A stretch of DNA of 64,000 bases from Verrucomicrobiales bacterium (GTDB lineage: Bacteria; Verrucomicrobiota; Verrucomicrobiia; Limisphaerales; UBA11320), in NCBI GenBank assembly GCA_016793885.1, contig JAEUHE010000193.1, positions 1-64,000 of the forward strand, read 5' to 3'. Below, piece by piece: positions 19,334-28,259 of this stretch; position 1 is the first letter of the stretch, and each line of letters begins with the position of its first letter. Below the pieces are notes generated by a model, which was not told the DNA's origin, did no database searches, and saw only the letters and a program-made list of their open reading frames with translations. The position numbers and the translations under genes were made by a program.

Positions 19334-20086
19334 ATGTCACAGGAGACCAACCATCGGGAGCCGAGCTGGGATTCGGCGGGAATGTTCCAGACGACGCACT
19401 GGAGCGCGGTCCTGGCGGCGGGTCGATCTGAAACCCCGCAGGCGGCCGTCGCCCTGGAGGCGCTTTGCCGGGTGTACTGGTATCCGCTTTATGCTTACGT
19501 TCGACGACAGGGCCACAGTGCGCACGATGCTCAGGACCTGACTCAGGAATTCTTTTCGCGTCTCCTGCAGAAGAACTACCTTCAACTGGCGGACCAGGAG
19601 CGAGGCCGCTTTCGCTCGTTCCTGCTTAAGTCACTTCAAAATTTTCTCGTTAACGAATGGGTGCGAGGCCAGGCTCAGAAGCGTGGGGGAGGGGCTCCGC
19701 TCCTGCCCTTGGACGAGGCGGTTGCCGAGCGGCTCTATCAGCAGGAGTCGACGAACCGCACATCTGCCGAGACCTTGTTCGACAAGCGGTGGGCCATGAC
19801 CTTGCTCGAGCGGGCACTCCAGCAGTTACAGGCGGACTATGCCGCGGCCGGCAAGGGGGAGCTATTCCAGCAGCTTCAGTCGCTGCTGCTGAACGAGGGC
19901 TCCGCGGAATGCTATCGAACCCTCGGTGGCCAGGTCGGGCTGAGCGAGGGTGCGGTGAAGGTAGCCGTTCACCGGCTGCGCCATCGGTTTAAGGAGGCGG
20001 TGCGATCCGAGGTCGCCCAGACGGTGGCGACGGCGGGCGAGGTGGATGAGGAGTTGCGCTGCTTGATGACCGCGATGATTGAATAA
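19334..20086 (+). CDS. ECF-type sigma factor (TTHWS group), partner of the downstream kinase
   Basis: 250 aa. The protein opens with the FQTTHWSAVL motif that marks a planctomycete/verrucomicrobial ECF group. Sigma-2 follows (YWYPLYAYVRRQGHSAHDAQDLTQEFF), then sigma-4 with a helix-turn-helix near residues 190-215 (GGQVGLSEGAVKVAVHRLR). It is followed after 64 bp by a Ser/Thr kinase on the same strand. It differs strongly from the divergent sigma factor at 18.5-19.1 kb, so the two modules are not a recent duplication. Confidence 0.85.
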   Translation: MSQETNHREPSWDSAGMFQTTHWSAVLAAGRSETPQAAVALEALCRVYWYPLYAYVRRQGHSAHDAQDLTQEFFSRLLQKNYLQLADQERGRFRSFLLKSLQNFLVNEWVRGQAQKRGGGAPLLPLDEAVAERLYQQESTNRTSAETLFDKRWAMTLLERALQQLQADYAAAGKGELFQQLQSLLLNEGSAECYRTLGGQVGLSEGAVKVAVHRLRHRFKEAVRSEVAQTVATAGEVDEELRCLMTAMIE

Positions 20087-20150
20087 AAGGGGCAAATGGC
20101 TGTAACCGGTCGCTCTTGAATCTGTAGTGGGATGGGAAGCACGACTGTCT

Positions 20151-22475
20151 ATGACGCAGTTTTCTTTAGATGCAATTTCCCGATGTCAGCGCTGCAACGC
20201 GTCGCTGGTCGGGCAGTCGGTGGGCGGTTTGTGCGCCAACTGCCTGCTGAAGCTCGCGTTCCAAAGCACTCCATTCGAGTCAGTTGAGCGGCATGGCACG
20301 CTCTCCGATCCCGGGGCTCCCCCGCCGGCTGCGGCTGCCGGTGCGGAACCCGTGCGCTCGCGTCCATTTGGGGACTTTGAGTTGCTGGAATTGGTGGGAA
20401 GGGGAGGGATGGGGGTGGTTTACAAGGCCTACCAGCGGAGCCTCAAACGAATGGTGGCTCTCAAGATGGTTTCGAATCACCAGGATGCATCCTACGACAC
20501 GGTCGCGAGGTTTAGCATTGAGGCCGCCGCGACGGCCAAGCTGACTCATCCCAATATCGTGCCCATCTATCAGATCGGCGATCTTGAGGGACAGCCGTTC
20601 TTCAGCATGAAGCTGGTCAATGGGACCAGCTTGGCCAGGAGGCGGGCCGATTTCGGGCTGGTGGACTCTGCCAAGAAGAGCATTTCCAAAGAGTCGTCCC
20701 GGCAGCGTCAGGAAGTGATCGCCATGCTTCTGGCCAAGGTCGCCCGAGCCGTTCATTACGCGCATCAGCACGGTATTGTTCACCGCGACCTTAAGCCCAA
20801 CAACATTCTGATCGATGCCGAGGGCGAACCTCATCTGACGGACTTCGGGATCGCCAAGCTCTTGGAGAGCGACGATGCGTTGACCGGCACCAATGATGTT
20901 CTGGGCACTCCGGCCTATATGGCTCCCGAGCAGGCCTCCGGCAAAGCGGTCTCGTTCGCGGCCGACATCTACAGTCTGGGAGCCATCCTGTATGAGCTGC
21001 TCACGGGGCGAGTGCCGTTTCAGGGTAAGACCCCGCTGGACACCTTGCGGAAGGTAGCCGAGGAGGAACCGTTACCGCCCGTGACGCTGAACGGGGCGGC
21101 CGATGTGGAATTGGCGGCCATTTGTCTGAAGTGCTTGGAGAAGGACCGGTCACTCCGCTACGAGTCCGCACTGAGTCTGGCGGAAGATTTGGAACGGTGG
21201 ACGCGTGGCGAATCGGTGCAGGCCAAGCAAGCGGGGCCGTGGGTGAGGGCCTTCCGGTGGACGCGCCGCAATCCGGTCGGAGCCACCCTGATTGTTACGC
21301 TCTGCGCGGGCCTGATGGGAGCATTGGGGCTGTTAACGATGGTCAGTGCGGAGAAGGACAAGACCGCGGCGGTGCTCAAGGATGTTGAACGGGCCGGGCA
21401 AACGAATGCACAGCTGCTTTCCCTCACCGTGTCGATGCTCCACGAGCAGCTCGAGGGTTTGTGGCTCAGCACGGATCGTCGAGTTCTCCATATTTCCTCC
21501 GAACAATTGGCGGCGCTTTCTGGATTTCCTATAGCGACCGTGGCGAAGGGATCTTCGGTCGAGCGACTCGCTTTTGGGCTGGCCGCAAACGAGAGCCCGG
21601 TATCGGACTCTCAGAAGTATTCCTTGCTGCTTGCCCATCTGGAGCGCGAGTTGACGGAGCGGCGAGGGCGGCCGGTTCGAATCGATCTAAAGATCTTCAA
21701 GTTCAAAGAGGATCGTACCGCGGCTTTATTGACGAACGGAGTTCACTTTGCTCGCATGGGTGATATCTACTATTTGCGCACCAAGGAGAAGCATCCGGAG
21801 TTAGACGCGCTGGTCTTGCCGCGGTCGAAGCTGAAGACCGCAGTCTTTTTTACTCGCACCAACAGCGGCATCAAGAGCTTGGTAGATTTGAAGGGTCGCA
21901 GGCTTGCCTTCGGTGACTCGGTCTCAGGCATTACCTTTTGGGGCCAGGCCAAGCTGGCGGAGGCGGGCATTACCGGCTCCGACTTGAAGGAATACGTGTG
22001 CCTCGAGAGCCGCTCCGAATTCATCGAGGAAGTTCATGAGTTGGGCTACGAAGCGGCGGTTCGAAGGCGTGGCTGGCTACATAGTACTGCCGATGTGATC
22101 GAAGATGTTGTTCGGGGGCGATACGATGCCGGGGTCACCAGTTTGCGTGGGTTTGAAAACCATAAAAACCGAGGGCTTGTTCAGATTGGTGACTCCCACT
22201 TTGAGAGGAGCCCAAATCCTTGGGTCGGGAGCCGGCACTTGTCCGTGGAACTGGCCCGGGATCTGACTGCTGTGTTGACCAGGCTCGAGAACGCCCCGTT
22301 TCTGCTCCTTGTACCGGGCCGACCGTCAGGGTTCGAGCCGATCACGCCCTTGTCCTTCAGTGCGGTCCGCAAAGCGATGAGTCGGATGGAGGGGCTGTTT
22401 CCTCTCATCGATTATTCTTCTGCTGACGCTGGAACTCGCCCGGAGCATCGCCCTCCGCTTCCGTCAGCCAATTAG
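20151..22475 (+). CDS. Membrane Ser/Thr protein kinase fused to a PhnD-like periplasmic binding domain
   Basis: The ATG at 20151 is preceded by GGGAAG at 11-bp spacing and is preferred over a GTG at 20127; the product is 774 aa. A zinc-ribbon-like head (C12, C15, C28, C31) leads into a Hanks kinase: GRGGMG 83-88, K105, HRDLKPNN 211-218, DFG 231-233. A membrane helix at about 374-398 and a short helical linker follow. Residues about 470-745 match the PhnD/phosphate-phosphonate binding family (SLVDLKGRRLAFGDS, GVTSLRGFE). The outside domain probably binds a ligand and sets kinase activity toward the sigma factor encoded upstream. The PhnD family also binds non-phosphorus ligands, so the ligand is unknown. 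Confidence 0.85.
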   Translation: MTQFSLDAISRCQRCNASLVGQSVGGLCANCLLKLAFQSTPFESVERHGTLSDPGAPPPAAAAGAEPVRSRPFGDFELLELVGRGGMGVVYKAYQRSLKRMVALKMVSNHQDASYDTVARFSIEAAATAKLTHPNIVPIYQIGDLEGQPFFSMKLVNGTSLARRRADFGLVDSAKKSISKESSRQRQEVIAMLLAKVARAVHYAHQHGIVHRDLKPNNILIDAEGEPHLTDFGIAKLLESDDALTGTNDVLGTPAYMAPEQASGKAVSFAADIYSLGAILYELLTGRVPFQGKTPLDTLRKVAEEEPLPPVTLNGAADVELAAICLKCLEKDRSLRYESALSLAEDLERWTRGESVQAKQAGPWVRAFRWTRRNPVGATLIVTLCAGLMGALGLLTMVSAEKDKTAAVLKDVERAGQTNAQLLSLTVSMLHEQLEGLWLSTDRRVLHISSEQLAALSGFPIATVAKGSSVERLAFGLAANESPVSDSQKYSLLLAHLERELTERRGRPVRIDLKIFKFKEDRTAALLTNGVHFARMGDIYYLRTKEKHPELDALVLPRSKLKTAVFFTRTNSGIKSLVDLKGRRLAFGDSVSGITFWGQAKLAEAGITGSDLKEYVCLESRSEFIEEVHELGYEAAVRRRGWLHSTADVIEDVVRGRYDAGVTSLRGFENHKNRGLVQIGDSHFERSPNPWVGSRHLSVELARDLTAVLTRLENAPFLLLVPGRPSGFEPITPLSFSAVRKAMSRMEGLFPLIDYSSADAGTRPEHRPPLPSAN

Positions 22476-22486
22476 TGGAGCCAACA

Positions 22487-24427
22487 ATGAAAATCTCCCG
22501 AACAATCTGGACCACCTTGGCCTTCGGTGCGGTCTTGTTGCTCCCGGTGAATTACGGTCGCTGCCAACTTGCCATCACGGAAGTGATGGCGTCCGCGTCG
22601 ACAAACCTGGGCTCCATCAAGGTTCCTCAAGGGCCGGACTTCTGGGAGTTGACCAACTTCGGCAGCGAGCCAGCTGACCTCTCCGACTTCCGGTTTAGTG
22701 ACAGTGTAGGGCTCACTGATGTCTTTGAGGCTGAAGACCGAGCCATGTTTGCGGGGCTCCAGCTCGGAGCGGGGAGCTCGATTCTCTTTTTTCAGGCAAT
22801 TACCAACGTTTGCACCAACGCGACTCAGTTCCGCGCCTGGTGGGGGGAGACGAACATTCCGGCGGAGGTTCCGATTATTCCTTACACGCGACGTGGTTTC
22901 GGCCGCCTGAAAGATGCGGTTCAGGTCTGGAGAGTGGATGAGTCTGGCACGAATGAAGTGGATCGCGTGGAGCTTCTGGAGGCTCGCTCAGGCTTCAGCC
23001 TGGTTTACGATACCAACACCGGTTTCATGGATACGCTGAGCGAGGTTGGAGTCAATCGAGCCATCAAGGCGGCTCAAACGGATGATGTGGGCTCTCCCGG
23101 GACGGCCGGCGCAGCGGTGCCCGTGGGCTTTGCGCTTCAGCCTCAGAGCCTGACGGTGGATGCCGGGGCTCCTGCCGTGCTGAACGTTCGAACCCTAGGG
23201 CTGCCCCGGCCCCTGGTTCAATGGCAGTTTGAGGGGAGCGACCTTGCGGGCGAAACCAGGGATCGGATCGTCCTCACCAACGCCGAGCCGCAGCAGGCGG
23301 GACGCTATACGGCTCGGATCTTCAACGGGCTTACGTCGTCGACCAGCGAGGTGGCGGTGGTCGCGGTCAATACGATCCCCAGCGCACCGACGATTCTCAG
23401 CGCTCCCGTGGATCTGGTGGTGACCCCCTGGCAGACCGCCATTTTTCAGATAGCGGTCCGGGGTTACCCCCTGCCGGTCGTTCAATGGCGATTCGAAGGA
23501 CAAGATATTCCTGGCGAAACCGGTTCTGTGCTTCGCATTCCGCAAGCCGATGAGTTCGTTTCCGGCGTCTACTCCGTGACTGTCTCCAATCAGTTAGGTG
23601 TCGCTGTTGCTTCCGCCTCGCTGAGCGTGAGACCCGAGCCCAAGCTGTTCATCACGGAGATGATGGGTGGGCGTTCGACCAACTCGCTGGTGGTGGGCCG
23701 ATCGGACTGGTGGGAACTCACTAACTTCGACACCGACTCGGTCAACCTTCGAGGGTACCGGTTCGATGACTTTCCCCGTGTGCTCGAGGGCGCCTGGGTT
23801 ATCACCAATGACCTGGTGGTACGCCCGGGAGAGTCGGTGGTTTTCCTTCAGAATATGACACCGGAATTCTTCACCGAATGGTGGGGCGAAGAGAATTTGC
23901 CAGCGGGTCTGCAGTTTGTTCGTTATGCGGGTAACGGGATCAACGCTCACTATGATTCCATCGCGCTGTGGAATCCCACCGCATCGGACGCTGACGACTT
24001 TATCACACGGTCTGAGTATGTGCACTTGGATAAAAACTATGTTCCGATCCAGGGATCGAGCCTCAGTTTTTGGTGCGACGGCCGCATCGAGGAAGGGCGG
24101 ATGAGCCAGGTGGGGGAGTGCGGTGCCATCCGCGCCGCCAAGTCGGCTGATGTGGCGTCTCCCGGCTACTACACCAATCACCCTCCGCGGCAAGTGGCGC
24201 CTCGTCTGGTGACCATCCTCCACACGGAAGGCGCGATCCAGCTCACCTACACCGCCCAGGCCGGGACGACTTATGAGTGGCTGGCGAGCGGGGATCTGAG
24301 CGCAGGCAAGTGGACGGTGATCGCTCGGCAGACGGCCGCCGGTGATCGGATCGAGTTCAAGGAGTCGACGGCTCGGGGCACGAGCTGGCGGTTTTATACC
24401 GCGCGGATCGCCCTTTCATCCCCATGA
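22487..24427 (+). CDS. Exported lamin-tail / Ig-like domain protein
   Basis: The ATG at 22487 has GGAG six bases upstream, and the gene starts 12 bp after the kinase stop. 646 aa: signal peptide (about residues 1-29), a lamin-tail domain (about 30-190, LAITEVMASAS), two Ig-like domains (each with QWxFEGxD), and a second lamin-tail domain (about 390-560, LFITEMMGGRSTNS). The two LTD units are clearly duplicates. It ends in an ATGA overlap with the pseudopilin gene. It is probably a surface or secreted protein in the same transcript as the sigma/kinase pair. Confidence 0.8.
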   Translation: MKISRTIWTTLAFGAVLLLPVNYGRCQLAITEVMASASTNLGSIKVPQGPDFWELTNFGSEPADLSDFRFSDSVGLTDVFEAEDRAMFAGLQLGAGSSILFFQAITNVCTNATQFRAWWGETNIPAEVPIIPYTRRGFGRLKDAVQVWRVDESGTNEVDRVELLEARSGFSLVYDTNTGFMDTLSEVGVNRAIKAAQTDDVGSPGTAGAAVPVGFALQPQSLTVDAGAPAVLNVRTLGLPRPLVQWQFEGSDLAGETRDRIVLTNAEPQQAGRYTARIFNGLTSSTSEVAVVAVNTIPSAPTILSAPVDLVVTPWQTAIFQIAVRGYPLPVVQWRFEGQDIPGETGSVLRIPQADEFVSGVYSVTVSNQLGVAVASASLSVRPEPKLFITEMMGGRSTNSLVVGRSDWWELTNFDTDSVNLRGYRFDDFPRVLEGAWVITNDLVVRPGESVVFLQNMTPEFFTEWWGEENLPAGLQFVRYAGNGINAHYDSIALWNPTASDADDFITRSEYVHLDKNYVPIQGSSLSFWCDGRIEEGRMSQVGECGAIRAAKSADVASPGYYTNHPPRQVAPRLVTILHTEGAIQLTYTAQAGTTYEWLASGDLSAGKWTVIARQTAAGDRIEFKESTARGTSWRFYTARIALSSP

Positions 24428-25263
24428 CTTCGATGCCCACCCCCTGCTCCAGAATCGCCCGCCACCACCGCACGCAGGCACTCGCCCAGCGATCTGCGAC
24501 TTGCTCGTGCCTCGCCTTCACTCTCATCGAATTGCTCGTGGTGGTGGCCGTTATTGGCGTTTTGTCCGCGATGATCCTGCCGGCGCTGGGCAAGGCCAAG
24601 GCCACCGCGCGCAAAGCGTCCTGCCTTAGCCAGCTCAAGCAGTGGAACTTCGCCTTGATAATGTTTGCTCACGACAACGAGGACTTCATTCCGCGTGAGA
24701 GCTTCATTCCGGGCGGCACCACCATCAATCTCTGGGCCCAAGTGCGCAACCCGCTGGCCCATGATGTGTGGTACAACACCCTTCCCGACTATGCCCACTC
24801 ACGGCGAGCCTCCGCCTATGCGCCGGAGGCGGTGCGCGCCGACTTCTACAAACCGGGGAATCTGTTCCACTGCCCTAGCGCTACTTTTCCCAAGGGATCT
24901 GGCGTCAGTGAGATTGCCTATTTCTCCTATGCCATGAATTCGAAGCTGATCCTGAATCCCTTTCGGAGCATCAAGCTCAGCTCCGTTCTGGAACCGGCGT
25001 CCACCGTGACGTTTCTCGATAACCGGCTCGAAAACGATCCCAAGGTCGATGAGAAGCAGGAGAAGGACAATCTCGGTCAACCCAGCGCCTATGCGAGCCG
25101 CTTTGTGACGCGCCACGGACAGAGCGGAGTGCTGGCCTTTGCCGACGGTCACGTGGACCAGTTGTCGGGCCCGGAGGTGGTTCACGATGGTTGGGCCGCG
25201 TTTCCGCAAACCCGCGTGATCTGGACGGTTGATCCCGGAGTCGATCCGAATCGGACGAATTGA
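24424..25263 (+). CDS. Type II secretion-like pseudopilin (DUF1559-style)
   Basis: 279 aa. The prepilin cleavage/methylation segment is at residues 28-55 ([19 protein letters not shown]); cleavage would occur just before the Phe. The C-terminus has the H-X9-DG motif (HGQSGVLAFADGH, about residues 231-243) of the large pseudopilin family expanded in planctomycetes and verrucomicrobia. It overlaps the preceding gene by 4 nt, suggesting co-translation with that LTD protein. Exact roles of these many pseudopilins are not known. Confidence 0.85.
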   Translation: MTSMPTPCSRIARHHRTQALAQRSATCSCLAFTLIELLVVVAVIGVLSAMILPALGKAKATARKASCLSQLKQWNFALIMFAHDNEDFIPRESFIPGGTTINLWAQVRNPLAHDVWYNTLPDYAHSRRASAYAPEAVRADFYKPGNLFHCPSATFPKGSGVSEIAYFSYAMNSKLILNPFRSIKLSSVLEPASTVTFLDNRLENDPKVDEKQEKDNLGQPSAYASRFVTRHGQSGVLAFADGHVDQLSGPEVVHDGWAAFPQTRVIWTVDPGVDPNRTN

Positions 25264-25381
25264 GAGGGCGAGTGTGGGGAGGTGGGGCGGTGTTCCGAGC
25301 GAGGTGCCTGTAACCGATGGCCAGCTCGCCTGTAGTAAGGCTCCGGATGCAGGCAATCCCGTCTGCTTCTCAACCATCACC

Positions 25382-27808
25382 ATGAATCCAATTCGATCCC
25401 AATTCTCTCTTCTCTGCGGTCTGGCTTCCCTCGCGCTCGGTCTGACAGCCAGCGCCGATCCAGTGCTGCTCAACGAAATCTACGTCAACCCTCCGGGGAA
25501 CACGCTGCCCCATGAGTTCATCGAGATCAAGGGCCCGCCCCTCCAGTCGCTGGATGGTTACTTTTTGCTGGCTGTCCCTGGCAACGCGGGAGTTTCCGGC
25601 CGGGCCGATCTTGTGCTCGATTTGAAGGGCGTGGAACTGGGCGCGAACGGGCTCTTGATCGTCAAGGTCTCGGCCACGAATGGGTTTCTCGTGCCCCCCG
25701 CCACGCGCGTGGTGGAGAATCCACGGTTGATTGATACGGCTGTCTCCCCGCTGAATAACAACACGCTCTCGGTCCTGCTCGTGCAGAGCACGACGAGTCC
25801 GGTCGAGGGAACTGACTACGACTCCAATGATGACGGGGTCTTTGATGTGGCCCCCCTGGATACCGCGACAATCGTCGATGCGGTGGCGATTCGCCAGCTG
25901 CCAGCAGATCCCGTGTATGGCGGGGTTCGGGTTCCCAATGTCGGAAACGATAACCGCCCGGAGGCGGTGGTCCGCCTGGCTGGGGATCTCCGGCCGAATA
26001 ATCCGGAGGCATGGTTCGCGGGCCGCATGAATGGCTCGGGTCTCACCGTGGCCTTCAATGCCCAGGTGACGCCGAATTATCCCGAGGGGGCCACCCTCAC
26101 CCCGGGTAAGGACAATGTGGTTTTCAACGCGTTTCGTTTGGTGCAGTCGGGCAGCACCACCTATGTCGATGAGGATGGGGTCCTAGACAGTTATACACTC
26201 GCCTTGGGTGCAACACCCGCCGCGGGACAGGTAACGGTCAAGATCGCTGCCGACGCCCAGGTGCTGGTGAGTTTGGATGGCGTGCAGTTCGTTTCAGAAA
26301 CGAATCTGGTGTTCACCACCGCGAACGCCTTGGTGCCTCAGGTGATCACGGTTCGGGCGATGGACGATGCGCTGGTCGAGTTGGGTCGCCTCCATCCAGG
26401 GACCATCAGCCACAGCATCGCGGCCACGGATGATGCGGAAACCTTTCCCGTCACTTTGGCCAGCGTAGGGCTGTTGGTGAACATTTTTGACAATGAGTCT
26501 CCGTTCCCGATCGTTTTGCCATCCCAGGAAACCCCCGCCAGCTTTGCCCCTGACGATTGCGATGACGCGGCCTTCTGGATTCACCCTACTGATCCGGCGA
26601 AGAGCTTGCTGCTCACCACGAAGAAGCTGGGCGGGGCGGTGGTCTTCGATCCCCTTCTCAACGAAGTGCAGCGCTTCGCGCCTGAAACCAACGGGGCCAT
26701 CCGCTTGAACAATGTGGATGTGCTCTATGGCTTCCCCCTCAATGGAGGGAAGGTGGATCTGGCGGTCTTCTCGGATCGCATCAATGATACTCTCTACATC
26801 TATCGAATCGATGCCAACGTCGTGCGTGATCCGTTGACCCTGATTTCAGCGGATCTCACCACTCACATCTTCCCGGATTCGGTTGTGGCCGGGGATACGG
26901 CCTATGGTCTGTGTCTCTACACCAGCGTGCTCACGGGACGGCCCTATGCCTTTGTGAGCCGGAGCGCCAAAGGCGAGGTGGCTCAGCTGGAGTTGTATGA
27001 TGCGGGAGGTGGGAAGGTAGGGTGGCGCGCTGTTCGCCGCATTCAGTTGCCGGAGAACATTCAGGCGGAGGGCATTGTCGCTGACCAGGAGTTGGGCTGG
27101 GTCTACTTTGCGCAGGAGAAGGTTGGCCTGTGGAAATATTCGGCGGAGCCCACCCGGGGCGGTCTGGGGGGGACACTCGTGCAGAAGATCAAGCCGGCCG
27201 GGGCGATTCTCTCCACGGACATCGAGGGGCTCTGCATCTACTATGGCGCCAATGGTGGAGGCTACCTGGTGGTTTCGAGCCAGGGTGACAACAACTTCGC
27301 GGTATTCTCGCGCGATCCCGCGAATACCTACTTGGGTAGTTTCGCCATCGGTGCCAACCAGGCACTCGGTATCGACCAAGTCACCACCTGCGATGGCGCG
27401 GAGGTATGTCCCATTGCGTTGCCTGGCTATCCGCAGGGAGTGCTTATCGTTCAGGACGGCGAGAATGACGGCTCAGTGAGTGTTCGGAACACCAACTTTA
27501 AACTCGTCCCGTGGGAGAGTGTTGCGCGGGTCTTCCTCCCGGTCCTGGATGTGACTCCCGCAGCGTATGATCCTCGTCGGCCGACCAGTCGGATTCAACC
27601 GCGGTTTGATCAGGTGACTCGACTCGAAAATGGCGATCTTCAAATCGCACTTAGCGGAGCTTTGGGATCGGTCCATCGCTTGGAGTCCTCCGAGGATCTC
27701 AGCCGCTGGGATCTGGTCGACACCTTGGAATTCACCACCCCGATGGTGGAGCCGGTAGTTCGCGTGCCCGCGGGTGCGCGCAAGTTCTACCGCTTGGTCG
27801 CGCCCTAA
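25382..27808 (+). CDS. Exported lamin-tail protein with beta-propeller phytase domain
   Basis: I start at the ATG at 25382, directly before a signal peptide (FSLLCGLASLALGLTASA), giving 808 aa. Domains: lamin-tail-like region (about 25-200), a Calx-beta-like region (about 230-370), then a beta-propeller phytase (about 380-700) with DDCDDAAFWIHP, LNNVDVLYGF and AEGIVADQELGWVYFAQE. These match the calcium-dependent 3-phytase family, which removes phosphate from inositol hexakisphosphate. A C-terminal segment ends in RKFYRLV. The start of the frame further upstream (25229) lacks a signal peptide. An extracellular phosphorus-scavenging role is likely. Confidence 0.85.
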   Translation: MNPIRSQFSLLCGLASLALGLTASADPVLLNEIYVNPPGNTLPHEFIEIKGPPLQSLDGYFLLAVPGNAGVSGRADLVLDLKGVELGANGLLIVKVSATNGFLVPPATRVVENPRLIDTAVSPLNNNTLSVLLVQSTTSPVEGTDYDSNDDGVFDVAPLDTATIVDAVAIRQLPADPVYGGVRVPNVGNDNRPEAVVRLAGDLRPNNPEAWFAGRMNGSGLTVAFNAQVTPNYPEGATLTPGKDNVVFNAFRLVQSGSTTYVDEDGVLDSYTLALGATPAAGQVTVKIAADAQVLVSLDGVQFVSETNLVFTTANALVPQVITVRAMDDALVELGRLHPGTISHSIAATDDAETFPVTLASVGLLVNIFDNESPFPIVLPSQETPASFAPDDCDDAAFWIHPTDPAKSLLLTTKKLGGAVVFDPLLNEVQRFAPETNGAIRLNNVDVLYGFPLNGGKVDLAVFSDRINDTLYIYRIDANVVRDPLTLISADLTTHIFPDSVVAGDTAYGLCLYTSVLTGRPYAFVSRSAKGEVAQLELYDAGGGKVGWRAVRRIQLPENIQAEGIVADQELGWVYFAQEKVGLWKYSAEPTRGGLGGTLVQKIKPAGAILSTDIEGLCIYYGANGGGYLVVSSQGDNNFAVFSRDPANTYLGSFAIGANQALGIDQVTTCDGAEVCPIALPGYPQGVLIVQDGENDGSVSVRNTNFKLVPWESVARVFLPVLDVTPAAYDPRRPTSRIQPRFDQVTRLENGDLQIALSGALGSVHRLESSEDLSRWDLVDTLEFTTPMVEPVVRVPAGARKFYRLVAP

Positions 27809-27949
27809 TCGCTTCGTGAGGCAGGCAGGACACTTTCGTCGGCCTGGCGAACGGGGGCGGCGAGAACTCGAATCACCTGCCCGTTGACGAGCGTTCCCTA
27901 TCTTGTAACCTGTTGTTGGCGTTGACCCGAGGTCAACGCCAACAAACTT

Positions 27950-28195
27950 ATGGCTACTTACGTTTACGAAACCATTCCGCAGAAACCCGGGCAGAAGGTC
28001 CGTCACCTCGAGATCAAGCAGAGCATGAAGGATGAACCGCTGACCCAGCATCCCGAAACCGGTGAGCCCATCCGCCGGGTCATTTCGGGTGGGTTCGGGA
28101 CTCTGAGCAAGGCGGAAGGCAAGTCGGTGGGCTCCACCGCCCGCTCCGGACATGGTGGCGCCTGCGGCTGCGGAGCCGGCGGTTGCCGAAATTAG
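27950..28195 (+). CDS. FmdB-like small protein with lost zinc cysteines
   Basis: 81 aa. The order of motifs follows FmdB zinc-ribbon proteins (Y-x-Y-E-T start, then QSMKDEPLTQHPETGEPIRRVI). Family members normally have two CxxC pairs in these places; here they are replaced by PQKPGQ and HPETGE, so the usual zinc site is gone. A new Cys/Gly-rich tail (ACGCGAGGC) might bind metal instead. It lies 64 bp upstream of the HD oxygenase gene. Function is unknown even for intact homologues. Confidence 0.6.
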   Translation: MATYVYETIPQKPGQKVRHLEIKQSMKDEPLTQHPETGEPIRRVISGGFGTLSKAEGKSVGSTARSGHGGACGCGAGGCRN

Positions 28196-28259
28196 CACCC
28201 TCGGTTCGTCGCAAAATCTTGGCTTGTCGTGGCTCTCGGGAGCGGGGAAGATGGCTATT

